A DNA stretch of 64,000 nucleotides from Planctomycetota bacterium. GTDB taxonomy: Bacteria; Planctomycetota; SZUA-567; H5-PLA8. Under the pieces are notes generated by a model that saw only the letters and a program-made list of their open reading frames with translations, searched no databases and was not told where the DNA came from. Positions 17,352 through 26,411 of the stretch are shown piece after piece. Position 1 is the first letter of the stretch, and the number at the start of each line of letters is the position of its first letter. A program made the translations under genes and the position numbers. The stretch covers positions 1,645,326-1,709,325 of the forward strand of contig JAOSKN010000002.1 in the NCBI GenBank assembly GCA_027493525.1, read 5' to 3'.

Positions 17352-18884
17352 TTATTTCTGGCGCTCGAGCCGGGGGACGCTCCAGAGCACGCCGGCCTCA
17401 GGCCCCGGGCCGAAGACGAGCTTCTCCGCGTTGCGTGCCCACCACTTGAGCGCCTCCGTGCGCCAGGCCAGGGCGGCCGGGGCATCGGCGTTGGGGTACG
17501 CGCCCAGCGCGTCGCCGATCACCTCCTCCAGCGCGTAGGCCAGCAGCGGCAGGTCGTCGGGCGGGGTTCGCCCGAGGTCCTCGAAGAGCGCCGCGAGGCC
17601 TTCGCGGATGCCGGTGCGCGCGAGCATGAGCGAGGCGGTGCGGCGGACCATGAAGTCCTTCGACTGGAGGCACGACTCCACGATTTGGGGCGGATAGGGA
17701 TTGCCGCGCGTGTTGATCGCGGTCAGCAGCACGAAATAGACATACGGCCCCTTGACCCCCTGCATGACCAGGGGGAGCTTTGAAAAGGCCGCCTCGCAGT
17801 CTTCTTTCGACGCCCGCGTGACGAAGCGCACGAGCCGGGAGGCGTCTTCGCGGGCATGGGGGAAGCGCGCGTCGAGGTGCTGCTGCTCGAAGAGCTGCGC
17901 GGCGTCGGGGTCGGCGACGCTGAGGCGCACGGCCTTGGAGATGTCGTAATCGACCAGCGCCAGGCGCGCGGCCACCTGAAGGATGCGCGTGGCGCCCGGT
18001 TCGAGCCCCGCCTTGAGCGCCTGCGCCATGCGCTCCTGCTCGGCCTCGGTGAACTGGCGCTGCGCTTCCGGCTCGTCTTCCGGCGGGGGCGGGGCCGGCT
18101 GGCCGGGCTGGAGCTTGGGATCCTCCAGCGGCTGGAGCCGCCCTTCCAGGGCCGCCAGGAGTTGTTCGCGAGCCTGCGCATAGTCCGGCCGCCGCGGCCA
18201 GCGGTAGAAGATGCGGGTCGCGCCCGCGCCTTCCTCGACCAGCTCGTACACCGGCCCGCCCTTGCGCACCGTCAGGACGACGCGGTACTTCCGTAGCAGC
18301 CGCTCGTCCGCGGCGTGAGGATCGACGACGGGGAACTCCCAGGCCGTCGATTTCTCGCCGTGCTCGTCGAAGACTTCCCACGCGCCGATGCGCCAGGTCT
18401 GGTGGTAGAGGTGTTCGCGGATGAAGCCTTCTTCCTTGCGCGCCTCTTCCGGGCCGCCGTTGGCGCGGAGTTGGTAGAGCCGCCGGACCGCCTGGTCGGC
18501 TTCCGCGCGCCGGTCGAGCGCGCTCAGGATCATGACGCGGTGCCGTTGCAGCTCCCACTCCCGCGCGCTCCCGGCCTCGGCGTTACGCAGCAGGCCTTCG
18601 ATGTACGGGAGCGCGTCCGCGGGCTGCCCGGCCCAGTACGCGGCCAGCCCCGCGTAGAAGCGGCCGTAATAGCTGTCGGGCTGGTGCCCGAGCGCCTCGC
18701 GGAACAGGCCCAGGGCCTCGGTGTACTTGCGCTTCCCGAAGCTCGCCTTGCCCTGCGCCATCTTGGCGGCGTAGGCATCCTCGGGTTCGGGCTGCCCGGC
18801 GCGGAGGAACCCGGCCGGCGCGGCCAGCAAGGCCAAGAGCGGCAGGGCGAGCAGGCGCGCGCGCGCCGGGGCGGGGCCGCTCAC
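17352..18884 (-). CDS. Exported TPR/repeat protein, unknown function
   Basis: 510 residues. The N-terminus has a signal-like hydrophobic stretch (LLALPLLALLAAPAGFLRAG). Residues about 35-130 look like TPR helices (KASFGKRKYTEALGLFREAL, YYGRFYAGLAAYWAGQPADAL). The rest is helical, with Leu-rich segments near the C-terminus that may be HEAT-like (SLMLARTGIREGLAALFEDL). The start is the GTG at 18884, overlapping the stop of the upstream lipoprotein gene as GTGA, so the two are translationally coupled. Both have N-terminal TPRs and unknown C-terminal domains. They probably work together at the cell envelope. Confidence 0.7.
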   Translation of the reverse strand: MSGPAPARARLLALPLLALLAAPAGFLRAGQPEPEDAYAAKMAQGKASFGKRKYTEALGLFREALGHQPDSYYGRFYAGLAAYWAGQPADALPYIEGLLRNAEAGSAREWELQRHRVMILSALDRRAEADQAVRRLYQLRANGGPEEARKEEGFIREHLYHQTWRIGAWEVFDEHGEKSTAWEFPVVDPHAADERLLRKYRVVLTVRKGGPVYELVEEGAGATRIFYRWPRRPDYAQAREQLLAALEGRLQPLEDPKLQPGQPAPPPPEDEPEAQRQFTEAEQERMAQALKAGLEPGATRILQVAARLALVDYDISKAVRLSVADPDAAQLFEQQHLDARFPHAREDASRLVRFVTRASKEDCEAAFSKLPLVMQGVKGPYVYFVLLTAINTRGNPYPPQIVESCLQSKDFMVRRTASLMLARTGIREGLAALFEDLGRTPPDDLPLLAYALEEVIGDALGAYPNADAPAALAWRTEALKWWARNAEKLVFGPGPEAGVLWSVPRLERQK

Positions 18885-19744
18885 GGCTGCTTCCCGCCTT
18901 CCGCGGGCGGCTTGCCGGTCTTGGTCTCGCCCTCGGCGCCGGCGGGGCCGGAGTCCGGCACGTCGAAGATCGCGACCCCGGGAGGCAGCGGCTTCACCAC
19001 CAGCGGGCGGTGCTTGCCCTGCAGGATCTCTTCCACCCGCGTGCGCGCCCAGTGGTAGTCGCGCAGGCCGCCCTCGGCCGTGGGGATCGTGCCCAGGAAC
19101 CAGACGCGCATCCAGCCCGGGCAGGATTCGGTGATGTAGAACATGCGCCGGCCTTGCGCGTCGAAGTACGGCGAGGCCTCGACCAGGAACCCGCTTAGCG
19201 GCTTGCGGTGCAGGTCCTCCAGCTTGAAGTACCAGAGTTTGCCGTGCTCCTGCGGATCGAAGAACTCGTATCCGATCAGGTGCGTCGTGCCGACGGGGAT
19301 GTAATCGCGCGTGAAGCCCTGGAAGCTCTTGAGCACCTCGCTCCCGTCCTTGTGCAGGCGGAGATCCAGGAGCTTCTGCCGGTACTCGTTGATCTTCATG
19401 CGGTTGTCGAGGCGCTCGTAGCACTGCACCAGCTTGCGGATCACGAACCAGTCCTTCGGCCCGTATTTGTGCAGGATCTCGAAGTGCTCGACGGCCTTCT
19501 GGTACTGCGCGGAGTCGTAGGCGGCCATTGCGGCGTTGAGGCGCGTGGACATCCAGTTGGGATGGCGCGCCAGGATCGTCTCGTAGCGCACCATGGCCTC
19601 GTGGTAGCGCCCCTGCCGGTCCAACTCGCGCGCTTCCTCGAAGATCCGCCGCATCTCCGCATCGTCGGGGCCGACCGGCTCCTCGCAGCCGGGAAGCAGC
19701 AGCAGGACGGCGAGCCCGAGGGCCCAGGCGATTCGAGGCGGCAT
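18881..19744 (-). CDS. TPR-containing lipoprotein, unknown function
   Basis: 287 residues. A signal peptide ends in the lipobox LLPGC with Cys20 as lipidation site. Two to three TPR units follow (about 30-125: EEARELDRQGRYHEAMVRYE and similar). The C-terminal half is a globular domain with YIPVGTTHLIGYEFFDP and WMRVWFLGTIPTAEGG, which I do not recognise. The last 30 residues are Pro/Gly/Lys-rich. It is translated ahead of the exported TPR protein with a GTGA overlap. Confidence 0.75.
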   Translation of the reverse strand: MPPRIAWALGLAVLLLLPGCEEPVGPDDAEMRRIFEEARELDRQGRYHEAMVRYETILARHPNWMSTRLNAAMAAYDSAQYQKAVEHFEILHKYGPKDWFVIRKLVQCYERLDNRMKINEYRQKLLDLRLHKDGSEVLKSFQGFTRDYIPVGTTHLIGYEFFDPQEHGKLWYFKLEDLHRKPLSGFLVEASPYFDAQGRRMFYITESCPGWMRVWFLGTIPTAEGGLRDYHWARTRVEEILQGKHRPLVVKPLPPGVAIFDVPDSGPAGAEGETKTGKPPAEGGKQP

Positions 19745-19831
19745 CGTCTTCGGTCCGGTTCGAGAGAACGGCGGCCCATCTTTATACCCGTTCGCGGCCG
19801 GGGGGTAAAGGCTGAGCGGATGGAGCCGCCT

Positions 19832-20710
19832 TCAGGGCGCGGCCCCGGGGACGCGCAGCACCTGCCGCGACTCGGCCGTCAAGAGCAGGTCCTTGCCGTC
19901 CCACGCCACCGCCTCGTATTGGCGCGGGCGCAGGATCGTGCGGCGAACGATACCGGTAAACGGATCGGGGTGCGCCGCGCCGGCGGCCTGGGTGGCCTCC
20001 AGCGGCGCGGGGAGTTCCACCACCACCAGTTGCGCGTAGGTCAAGAGCGCCAGGTGTTTCCCGTCGGCCGAAAGGTCCGCGGCGGTGGCCAGCGCGATCA
20101 GCTTCGACTCGCCCAGCGGCTCGGCCGCGATCGGCTCCTTCGGCGGTTCCTCGGGGAGCGGCACGCGCACGCAGCGGACGCGGTCCTTCTCCTTGGTGAA
20201 GACGTAGGCGAACCCCGCGCGGACGATCAGCGCCTCGGCGTCCTGTACGCCGACGCTCTCGGGGTAGGTGAAGCGGAAAACCTGCGCGGCCGGGGGCGCG
20301 GCGCCGGGGCGATTCAATGCTTCCGGGTCGGGTTCGGCGAAGCGGTAGAGCTGCAATTCCGTCCGCGCGCGGCTGTTGTTCCCGATGTCGGCGACCACCA
20401 GGCGGCCCTTCTCGTCGAAGGCCAGATCCTCCCAGTCCCGGTTCGAGACATCCTTGAAGGTGCAGGTGGCGAGGAGCGCGCCGGCGGGCGAGACCGCCCA
20501 GAGGCACGGCGGATTGCCGGAATCCGGGTGGGTCCACCAGACGCCCCGGCGCGCGGCGCTGACCGCCAGGCCGCTCGATTCCTTGACGGCCTCGGGGAGC
20601 ATGCCGGCATCGGCGGGAACGGGCAGCGGCGGGGGCGCTTCGGCGGCGAACGCGAAGCCCGAAAGAAGGACCAGCCACCCGGCGCAGGACTTCAGCCTTC
20701 GTCGTCCCAT
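19832..20710 (-). CDS. Exported beta-propeller-like protein
   Basis: 292 residues with a signal peptide (CAGWLVLLSGFAFAAEA). The motifs ESSGLAVS, WWTHPDSGNPPCLWAVSPAG, NRDWEDLAFDEKGRLVVADI and LYRFAEPDP follow the pattern of a secreted phytase/SdiA-regulated-like beta-propeller family (ESSGLA...hnDSG...DWEDLA...vaDiGdN). Substrate and role are unknown; members often bind calcium or carbohydrate phosphate. The ATG at 20710 directly precedes the signal peptide. It is followed on the same strand by the TPR lipoprotein 87 bases downstream. Confidence 0.7.
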   Translation of the reverse strand: MGRRRLKSCAGWLVLLSGFAFAAEAPPPLPVPADAGMLPEAVKESSGLAVSAARRGVWWTHPDSGNPPCLWAVSPAGALLATCTFKDVSNRDWEDLAFDEKGRLVVADIGNNSRARTELQLYRFAEPDPEALNRPGAAPPAAQVFRFTYPESVGVQDAEALIVRAGFAYVFTKEKDRVRCVRVPLPEEPPKEPIAAEPLGESKLIALATAADLSADGKHLALLTYAQLVVVELPAPLEATQAAGAAHPDPFTGIVRRTILRPRQYEAVAWDGKDLLLTAESRQVLRVPGAAP

Positions 20711-20968
20711 GCCGCCATGCTGACGAGCCCCGCGCGGGAATCAATCCCCGATCGGACTACTTCCAAGTCGTTTCCGCTGGCGGCGTGGCCGGGCCCTGGA
20801 AGCCGGGCGGGGGAGGCGGAAGGTTGTTGCGGTACGTCTTCCACAGCGCGGCCACCCACTTCTCGCCCGAGACGAAGCCCTGCGCACGCATTATGCGCTG
20901 TTCGGCGGCGCGCGTTTGTGGCAGGACTGCTCCGTTGCCCGGCTCGCAGGGATCGAGGAGCCCCGCCC

Positions 20969-21993
20969 ATGCCCTGGTCCGCCCGCCGCATCCGCATGCC
21001 CGAGCCCCGCCGCTGCGAACTGGAGGCGTTCACCGTCCCCGATCCCGGCCCGGGCGAGGCCGTCGTCGGGACGGCGTGGTCGCTGGTCTCGCCCGGCACC
21101 GAACTTGCCGTGTATACGGGGATTCACCAGGGCCTGACCAACCCGCAGATGAGCTGGCCCAAATTCCCGTTCCTCGCCGGCTACAGCGCCGCGGGGACGA
21201 TCCTCGCCGTGGGGCCGGGCGTCGCGAGCCTTGCCACAGGCGACCGGGTCGCTTTCCCGGGACATCACGCAAGCCACGGCATCGTCAAGGAAAGCGCGCC
21301 CCACCTGCTCAAGTTGCCGGACGGGCTGGAGACGCGGGAGGCGGCCTTCCTACGCTGCTGCGCTTCCCCTTCGTCGCGCTGCTCCAGACCCGCGCGACTC
21401 TGGGGGCGGCGGTGGCCGTGCAGGGGCTGGGGCTGATCGGGCAACTGGCCTTGCGCCTGTACCTGCGCGTGGGCGCCTGGCCGGTGGTGGGGATCGATCC
21501 GGTCCCGCTGCGGCGGAAGCTCGCCCTCGCCGGCGGCGCGGCCGCGGCGCTGGACCCGGCGGCCGGCCCAGTCGAGGCGCAACTGCGCGAGGCCCTCGGC
21601 GGGCGCCTCCCTGAGGTCTGCGTGGACGCGACGGGCGTGGCCGAGGCCGTGCCCGCTGCGGCGCGGCTCGTCGAGCGCGGCGGGCAGGTCGTGGTCCTGG
21701 GCAGCCCGCGCGGCGTGGCGAAAGAGGTGGACATGTACGAACTCGTCCACGGCCGCTCGCTTACCCTCAGCGGCGCGCACGGCTCGATCCTCGACGCCAG
21801 GCACCCGCTCCATCCCGACTGGAGCCACCCGCGCGCGCTGGCCCTGCTGGCGCGGTTCCTGGCCTCCAAGAGCCTGCCCGTCGGCGACCTGGTCACGCAC
21901 GACGTCGCGCCGGAAGGCCTGCACGAGGCCTATCGACTCCTGCTTGAACGGAAGGAGGAGAGCCTGACGGCGCGGGTTCGTTGGAGCGCGTGA
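20969..21993 (+). CDS. MDR-superfamily dehydrogenase (zinc-type alcohol dehydrogenase-like), frameshift
   Basis: About 341 residues after correction. The first frame covers the GroES-like domain (SLVSPGTELAVYTG, FPFLAGYSAAGTI, GDRVAFPGHHASH). The second frame covers the Rossmann domain (VQGLGLIGQLALRLYLRVGA, VCVDATG, VVVLGSPRG). Continuity requires one extra base near 21353 (...FLR-LLRFPFVAL). The usual catalytic Cys and structural zinc Cys quartet are absent, so it may be a non-zinc member that uses other metal ligands or none. GAGGAG lies 9-14 bases before the ATG at 20969. A distant relative is at 34945. Substrate unknown. Confidence 0.82.
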
Positions 21994-21999
21994 AGGCCC

Positions 22000-23025
22000 T
22001 TACTGCATCTGGCTCGTGTAGAGCGCGATGAGCTGCGCCGCGCCGGCGAAGATCCCGCCGATCATGAACAGGGCCACCAGCGCGTAGGCGACGCGCGGCA
22101 GCCATTCGGCGAAGGTCTCCACGGCCGCCGCGTAGCGCTCCCGCGCTTGCCGCCCCAGCTGCGCGAGGACCTCGTCGAGCTTTCCCGTCTCCTCCCCGGT
22201 CTTCACCGCCGCGACGAACTCGGGCGGCCAAAGCTCCGTGTCCCGCAGGCCGGCGCCGAGCGGCTCGCCCGCCCGCACGTGCCGGATCAGCCCGAAGACC
22301 GCCTCCCGGTACAGGCCGTTGGGGACCGCGCGCGCGCAGGTCTCGAGCGCCTCTGAGAGCAGCACGCCGGCCGAGGCCAGGTTCGCCAGCAGAAACGCGA
22401 ACTCACTGAGGTTCCGCTGCCGCTCCACCGACTTCAGGATCGGTACCGACAGGAGCAGCCGGTCCAGGGGCGATGGCGGCGCGGGCCCGTCCGGTCCGCC
22501 GGCGCGCCGCTCCAGCGCCCGCGCCCGCAGCAGGCTGGAGACGACCAGCCAGAGCGCGACGCCCAGCGCGAGCGGCAAGAGCGCCACCGCGAGATAGCCG
22601 CCCACCGAGAGGCCCCCCAACGCCAGCGCCGGAATCGGCGCGACGAAGCTCGCCAGCACCAGGATCGCGGCCGGCAGGACCATCCTGGAGCGCATGCGCT
22701 GGCGGCTGCGGTGCCAGAGTTCGCGCTGCTCCAGCACCGCCTTGAACATCTCGCCGGCGCGCCCGGAGTTCCAGCCCGCGCGCAGGGTGGCGCGTTCGCC
22801 CTCGCTGAGCGCCGGGGCGAGCGCCTCGAGCAGGGCCTCGATGGGCGCCCCGCTCTCGGCGCGCCGCGAAGCCTCTTCGAACAGCCGGGCCGCCGCCGGG
22901 TCGCCGCAGGTCGTGCCGCTGAGCTTGAGGCTCGGCGCCAGCGCCATGCCCGCGTCGAGCTGGACGCTCCACGCGCGCAGCGCGTCGGTGATGCCGGGAT
23001 GGAGGGGATCGAAGGCCACGCGCAC
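22000..23025 (-). CDS. Type II secretion/type IV pilus inner-membrane protein GspF-type
   Basis: 341-residue polytopic platform protein. The typical T2SF layout is present: a cytoplasmic helical domain with GMALAPSLKLSG, membrane helices near 120-165, a second copy with SEFAFLLANLASAGVLLSEALE near 203-224 and KTGEETGKLDEVL near 271-283, and a last helix near 310-330. It is shorter than usual GspF (about 400) at the N-terminus. It stands alone between the MDR gene and homospermidine synthase, with no GspE or GspG next to it. It may serve a dispersed pseudopilus together with GspO (921-2198) and the pseudopilin (28700-29314). Confidence 0.85.
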   Translation of the reverse strand: MRVAFDPLHPGITDALRAWSVQLDAGMALAPSLKLSGTTCGDPAAARLFEEASRRAESGAPIEALLEALAPALSEGERATLRAGWNSGRAGEMFKAVLEQRELWHRSRQRMRSRMVLPAAILVLASFVAPIPALALGGLSVGGYLAVALLPLALGVALWLVVSSLLRARALERRAGGPDGPAPPSPLDRLLLSVPILKSVERQRNLSEFAFLLANLASAGVLLSEALETCARAVPNGLYREAVFGLIRHVRAGEPLGAGLRDTELWPPEFVAAVKTGEETGKLDEVLAQLGRQARERYAAAVETFAEWLPRVAYALVALFMIGGIFAGAAQLIALYTSQMQ

Positions 23026-23216
23026 CTCGCCGCCGCTCGCCTTCGCGGCGGGAGCACTCTACCGCATTTTCAACCGCCGCGTAGCCGGCCCGTTCACGCA
23101 GGCTTCATGAAATGTTCACCTCCCGCGCCGGTTGCTCGAATGGAGCGCCAAAGTTTCTTGAAGATGACCGCCTCGGGCGTAGGGTTTGGTCCCGAAAAAC
23201 TGGAGCGGAGGCGCAG

Positions 23217-24662
23217 ATGGCATTCAACGGCAAGATCCTCGTCATCGGACTCGGCGGCGTCTCCCGCTGCACGCTGCCGCTGCTCTTCAAGCACCTCAAG
23301 ATCCCGCCGCAGCATTATACGGTCCTCGACTTCGATGGCGTGGAGGCCGAGGTCCGCAAGGTCACCGCGCACGGCGCGCGCTTCGTGAAGGATAAAGTCA
23401 CCCGCGAGAATATGGCCGAACTGCTCGGGACCTACGCCGGCCCCGGCGACCTGATCGTCGACCTGGCCTGGAACATCGGCTGCAACGACATCGTCCAGTG
23501 GTGCCACGATCGCGGCGTCCTCTACCTCAACACCTCCGTGGAGCTGTGGGATCCCTACGAAGGCGCGGCCGACAAGCTCCCCCCCGACCGCACGCTCTAC
23601 GTCCGCCATATGTCCATGCGCCGCATGATCGCCGGCTGGAAGGACCCCAAGGGCCCCACCGCGGTCCTGGACCACGGCGCGAACCCCGGCCTCGTGCAGC
23701 ATTTCACCAAGCAGGCGCTGGAGGATATCGCCGCGAAGTGGCTCGCCGAGCACCCCAAGTCCGAACGCCGCGAGCGGATCGAGGCGGCGCTCAAGAGCCG
23801 CGCCTGGAATCAGCTCGCCTGGCGCCTCGGCGTGAAGGTGATTCACATCAGCGAACGCGACACGCAGCTCACCAGCCAGCCCAAGCGTGAGAACGAGTTC
23901 GTCAATACCTGGTCCATCGAGGGCTTCTACGAGGAAGGCACCGCCCCCGCCGAGATGGGCTGGGGGACCCACGAACGCACCCTCCCGCCCGGCGCGCACG
24001 TCCACCGCTACGGTCCCGGCAACCAGATCTGCCTCGACGCGTTCGGGATCAACACCTGGGTTCGGAGCTGGGTGCCCTGCGGCGAGATCACCGGCATGGT
24101 CGTCCGCCACGGCGAGGCCTTCAGCATCTCCGAGTACCTCACCGTCCTCGAGAACGGGGTCCCCATTTACCGGCCGACCGTCCATTACGCCTACTGCCCC
24201 TGCGACGCGGCGATCAACAGCCTCCACGAACTGCGCATGCGCAACTACGAGATGCAGCCCAGACTGCGCCTGCTCAACGACGACATCACCGAAGGCCGCG
24301 ACGAACTCGGCTGCCTGTTGATGGGGCACGACTACAAGAGCTGGTGGATCGGCTCGCTTCTCGACATCCACGAGACACGCAAGCTCGCGCCGAATCAGAA
24401 CGCCACCACGCTCCAGGTCGCCGCGTCCGTCCTGGGCGCCGTGCAGTGGATGTTCCGCAATCCGAAGGAAGGCGTGCTGCTCCCGGACGCCCTGCCGCAC
24501 GAGGAGATCCTGAAAGACGCCAAGCCCTACCTTGGGCCGTTCGTCTCGAAGCCCGTGGACTGGACCCCGCTCGACCGTTGGAGCGGCCTGGCCGCGCACG
24601 GCCCGCGCCCGAAGGACGAGGACGTCTGGCAGTTCGGGACGTTCCTGGCGCGCAGCTATTAA
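23217..24662 (+). CDS. hss: Homospermidine synthase
   Basis: 481 residues. NAD-dependent enzyme that joins two putrescines (or putrescine and spermidine) to give sym-homospermidine. N-terminal Rossmann motif VIGLGGVSRCTLP at 9-21, then DHGANPGLVQHF near 159-170, HISERDTQLT near 207-216, NTWSIEGFYEEG, and a long conserved C-terminal region with CGEITGMVVRHGEAFS and GRDELGCLLMGHDYKSWWIG. Length and motifs match bacterial HSS rather than carboxynorspermidine dehydrogenase. The ATG at 23217 is chosen because GGAGCGGAG ends six bases upstream. It converges with the PLP decarboxylase at 24756-26078, the likely putrescine source. Confidence 0.93.
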   Translation: MAFNGKILVIGLGGVSRCTLPLLFKHLKIPPQHYTVLDFDGVEAEVRKVTAHGARFVKDKVTRENMAELLGTYAGPGDLIVDLAWNIGCNDIVQWCHDRGVLYLNTSVELWDPYEGAADKLPPDRTLYVRHMSMRRMIAGWKDPKGPTAVLDHGANPGLVQHFTKQALEDIAAKWLAEHPKSERRERIEAALKSRAWNQLAWRLGVKVIHISERDTQLTSQPKRENEFVNTWSIEGFYEEGTAPAEMGWGTHERTLPPGAHVHRYGPGNQICLDAFGINTWVRSWVPCGEITGMVVRHGEAFSISEYLTVLENGVPIYRPTVHYAYCPCDAAINSLHELRMRNYEMQPRLRLLNDDITEGRDELGCLLMGHDYKSWWIGSLLDIHETRKLAPNQNATTLQVAASVLGAVQWMFRNPKEGVLLPDALPHEEILKDAKPYLGPFVSKPVDWTPLDRWSGLAAHGPRPKDEDVWQFGTFLARSY

Positions 24663-24668
24663 AGGGTG

Positions 24669-24755
24669 GTTCGAGGTTCGAGGCTCGAGAACGAGGGAAG
24701 AGCGCCGCAGGCGCAACTTCCCTGAGTCCTGATACCTGTCCCCTGGTCCCTGCCG
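24669..24755. repeat. Two heptamer arrays: GTTCGAG and CCTGNNN
   Basis: gttcgag, gttcgag, gctcgag, aacgagg at 24669-24696; then five units all beginning CCTG at 24721-24755 (cctgagt, cctgata, cctgtcc, cctggtc, cctgccg). They fill the gap between two convergent genes. Confidence 0.8.
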
Positions 24756-26078
24756 TCAGACCACGATCACCTTCGCCGGCGGGATCCCGTTGAACGTCAG
24801 CGCGCTCGCGCAACTATACGCGCCGATGTTCTGCACGTAGACCACGTCGCCTACCTCCAGCTCGGGCAGCTCCTCGCTCAACGAGAGCGTGTCGAAGCTG
24901 TCGCAGGTCGGGCCGGCCAGGATGCTGAAGAACTTCTGCGTCTTCTTCAGCGTCTTGAACTCGTACTTGCAGTGGTCGAAGACGATCCCCGAGAAGTCGC
25001 CGTAGACGCCGTCGTCGAGGTAGTAGTAGTTCTTGTTGTTGCGGATGCTGCGGCCCACGACGCGCGTGATGAGCAACCCCGCGGGGCCGGCCAGCGCGCG
25101 CCCGGGCTCGGCGATGATCTGGACCTCCGGCGGGAAGAGCCGGTTCAGCTCGCGGCGCATCGGGTTGGCGAACGTCTCCACGTTCACCGTCTCGGACTTG
25201 AAGTGTCGGATCGGGAAGCCGCCTCCGATATCCACGGTGCGGAAGGGCAGGCCGCGCTCGAGCGACTCGCGCATGATCTCCGCCGTCACCTCCAGCGCGC
25301 GCTGGTAGTTCTCGAAGTTCGTGCACTGCGAGCCGACGTGGAAGCTGACGCCCTCGGGCTTCAGTCCCAGCGCGCGGGCCTTCGAGAGCATCGGCACGAT
25401 CTGGTCCTGGTCGGCGCCGAACTTCAGCGAAAGTTCCACGATGCTGCCCAGGTTGCTCACCTTCAGCCTCGCCAGCACCCGGCAGCCCGGCGCGTGCTTC
25501 GCGATCTTGTACAGCTCCGGCTCGTTGTCGAAGGTCGCGAAGTTGACCTTGGCCTTCCGCGCGAATTGCAGCGCTTCGGGGCGCTTGACCGTGTTGGCGA
25601 AGATGATCCTCGAGGGCTTTACGCCTTGCGCCAGCACGTGCCGCATCTCGCCCTCGCTGGCCACGTCGAAGCAGCCGCCCAGGTCGCGAAAGGTCTTGAT
25701 GATGTCCGGGTGCGGGTTGGCCTTGATCGCGTAGTACAGCTCCACGCGCGGCAGCAGGCGCTTGAAGCGCTGGTACTCGGCGATCAGGCTCGCGCGGTCG
25801 AGCACCATCAGCGGCGTGCCGTGCTGCCGCACCAGCGCGCGGATGCGCTTGGGCAGGCCCAGCTTCATCACGGCCGCGCGCGTCTTATGCGCTTCCCGCG
25901 GCACGAACTGCCGCGGGTCGAGCACCGGCTGGGTGCCGGGCGTGGACGAGCGCACCAGCGGATCGCCCTTCCCGTACTGGATCGCCAGCCGTTCGGCCTG
26001 CGTCAGCGGGCGCGCCGCCTTGCCGTTCGAAGGCGCCGCGGCGGGCGCCGACTTGCGTGTCTTGTGCTGAGTGGACAT
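24756..26078 (-). CDS. Ornithine/diamino acid decarboxylase (PLP fold III)
   Basis: 440 residues; alanine-racemase-fold PLP decarboxylase. Lys119 in YAIKANPH binds PLP; HVGS and GGGFP bind the phosphate; EPGRALAGPAG is the Arg/Gly loop; GPTCDSFD near 384-391 carries the Cys-Asp pair that acts on the diamine substrate. Most like bacterial ornithine decarboxylase (ornithine to putrescine); lysine is a possible second substrate. The ATG at 26078 (MSTQHKTRKS) is chosen; the frame stays open 106 codons further up but reads as basic low-complexity sequence. The gene has a leader of more than 300 bases and converges with homospermidine synthase. Confidence 0.9.
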   Translation of the reverse strand: MSTQHKTRKSAPAAAPSNGKAARPLTQAERLAIQYGKGDPLVRSSTPGTQPVLDPRQFVPREAHKTRAAVMKLGLPKRIRALVRQHGTPLMVLDRASLIAEYQRFKRLLPRVELYYAIKANPHPDIIKTFRDLGGCFDVASEGEMRHVLAQGVKPSRIIFANTVKRPEALQFARKAKVNFATFDNEPELYKIAKHAPGCRVLARLKVSNLGSIVELSLKFGADQDQIVPMLSKARALGLKPEGVSFHVGSQCTNFENYQRALEVTAEIMRESLERGLPFRTVDIGGGFPIRHFKSETVNVETFANPMRRELNRLFPPEVQIIAEPGRALAGPAGLLITRVVGRSIRNNKNYYYLDDGVYGDFSGIVFDHCKYEFKTLKKTQKFFSILAGPTCDSFDTLSLSEELPELEVGDVVYVQNIGAYSCASALTFNGIPPAKVIVV

Positions 26079-26411
26079 GAAGGCCCCGATAATGAAGTTG
26101 GGATTCAGGCGCCCAGAGACTACCCCGCGCGGGCGCTTTCGAGAAGGGCGCGATGCAGAATTTGTCCGCTCCGTGCGCCGCGGCGGCTTCGATGTGCTCC
26201 CGGTAAAGAACGCTCTGGAGCGGCGCCGGCGCGCGGGTCGCGGCGCCAGTTTCCGCTTGTGCTCCGCCGCCCGCGGCCCTACAGTGCCCGCCTCGCGCTG
26301 AGGGCGCGTCCGGTTCGCGGGAAGGGCTGAGCCCACCTCCTTGACGCCGTACAACCGACACCTCCTTTCTGCCTGCATGCGGACACCAGGCGTCATCGAA
26401 AGGAGGCCCGT
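26079..26411. other. Divergent intergenic region between decarboxylase and ankyrin genes
   Basis: 333 bases with both 5' leaders. On the plus strand it ends in a hairpin that covers the ankyrin gene's ribosome site (26361-26406). On the minus strand the same region gives two AGGAGG-type sites, each near a possible short frame, so an upstream leader peptide for the decarboxylase is conceivable. No clear promoter hexamers are visible. Confidence 0.4.
26361..26406 (+). promoter_or_regulatory. Hairpin sequestering the Shine-Dalgarno of the ankyrin gene
   Basis: CCTCCTTTC (26361-26369) is the exact complement of GAAAGGAGG (26398-26406), which is the ribosome site of the GTG at 26412. An inner stem GCCTG (26371-26375) pairs with CAGGC (26387-26391). 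In RNA this would hide the ribosome site, as in RNA thermometers or translational riboswitches. Confidence 0.5.

Noticed and set aside
24756..26396. N-terminal extension of the PLP decarboxylase to 546 residues
   Set aside because: The added 106 codons read as basic low-complexity sequence and overlap the ankyrin leader. The family N-terminus fits the ATG at 26078.
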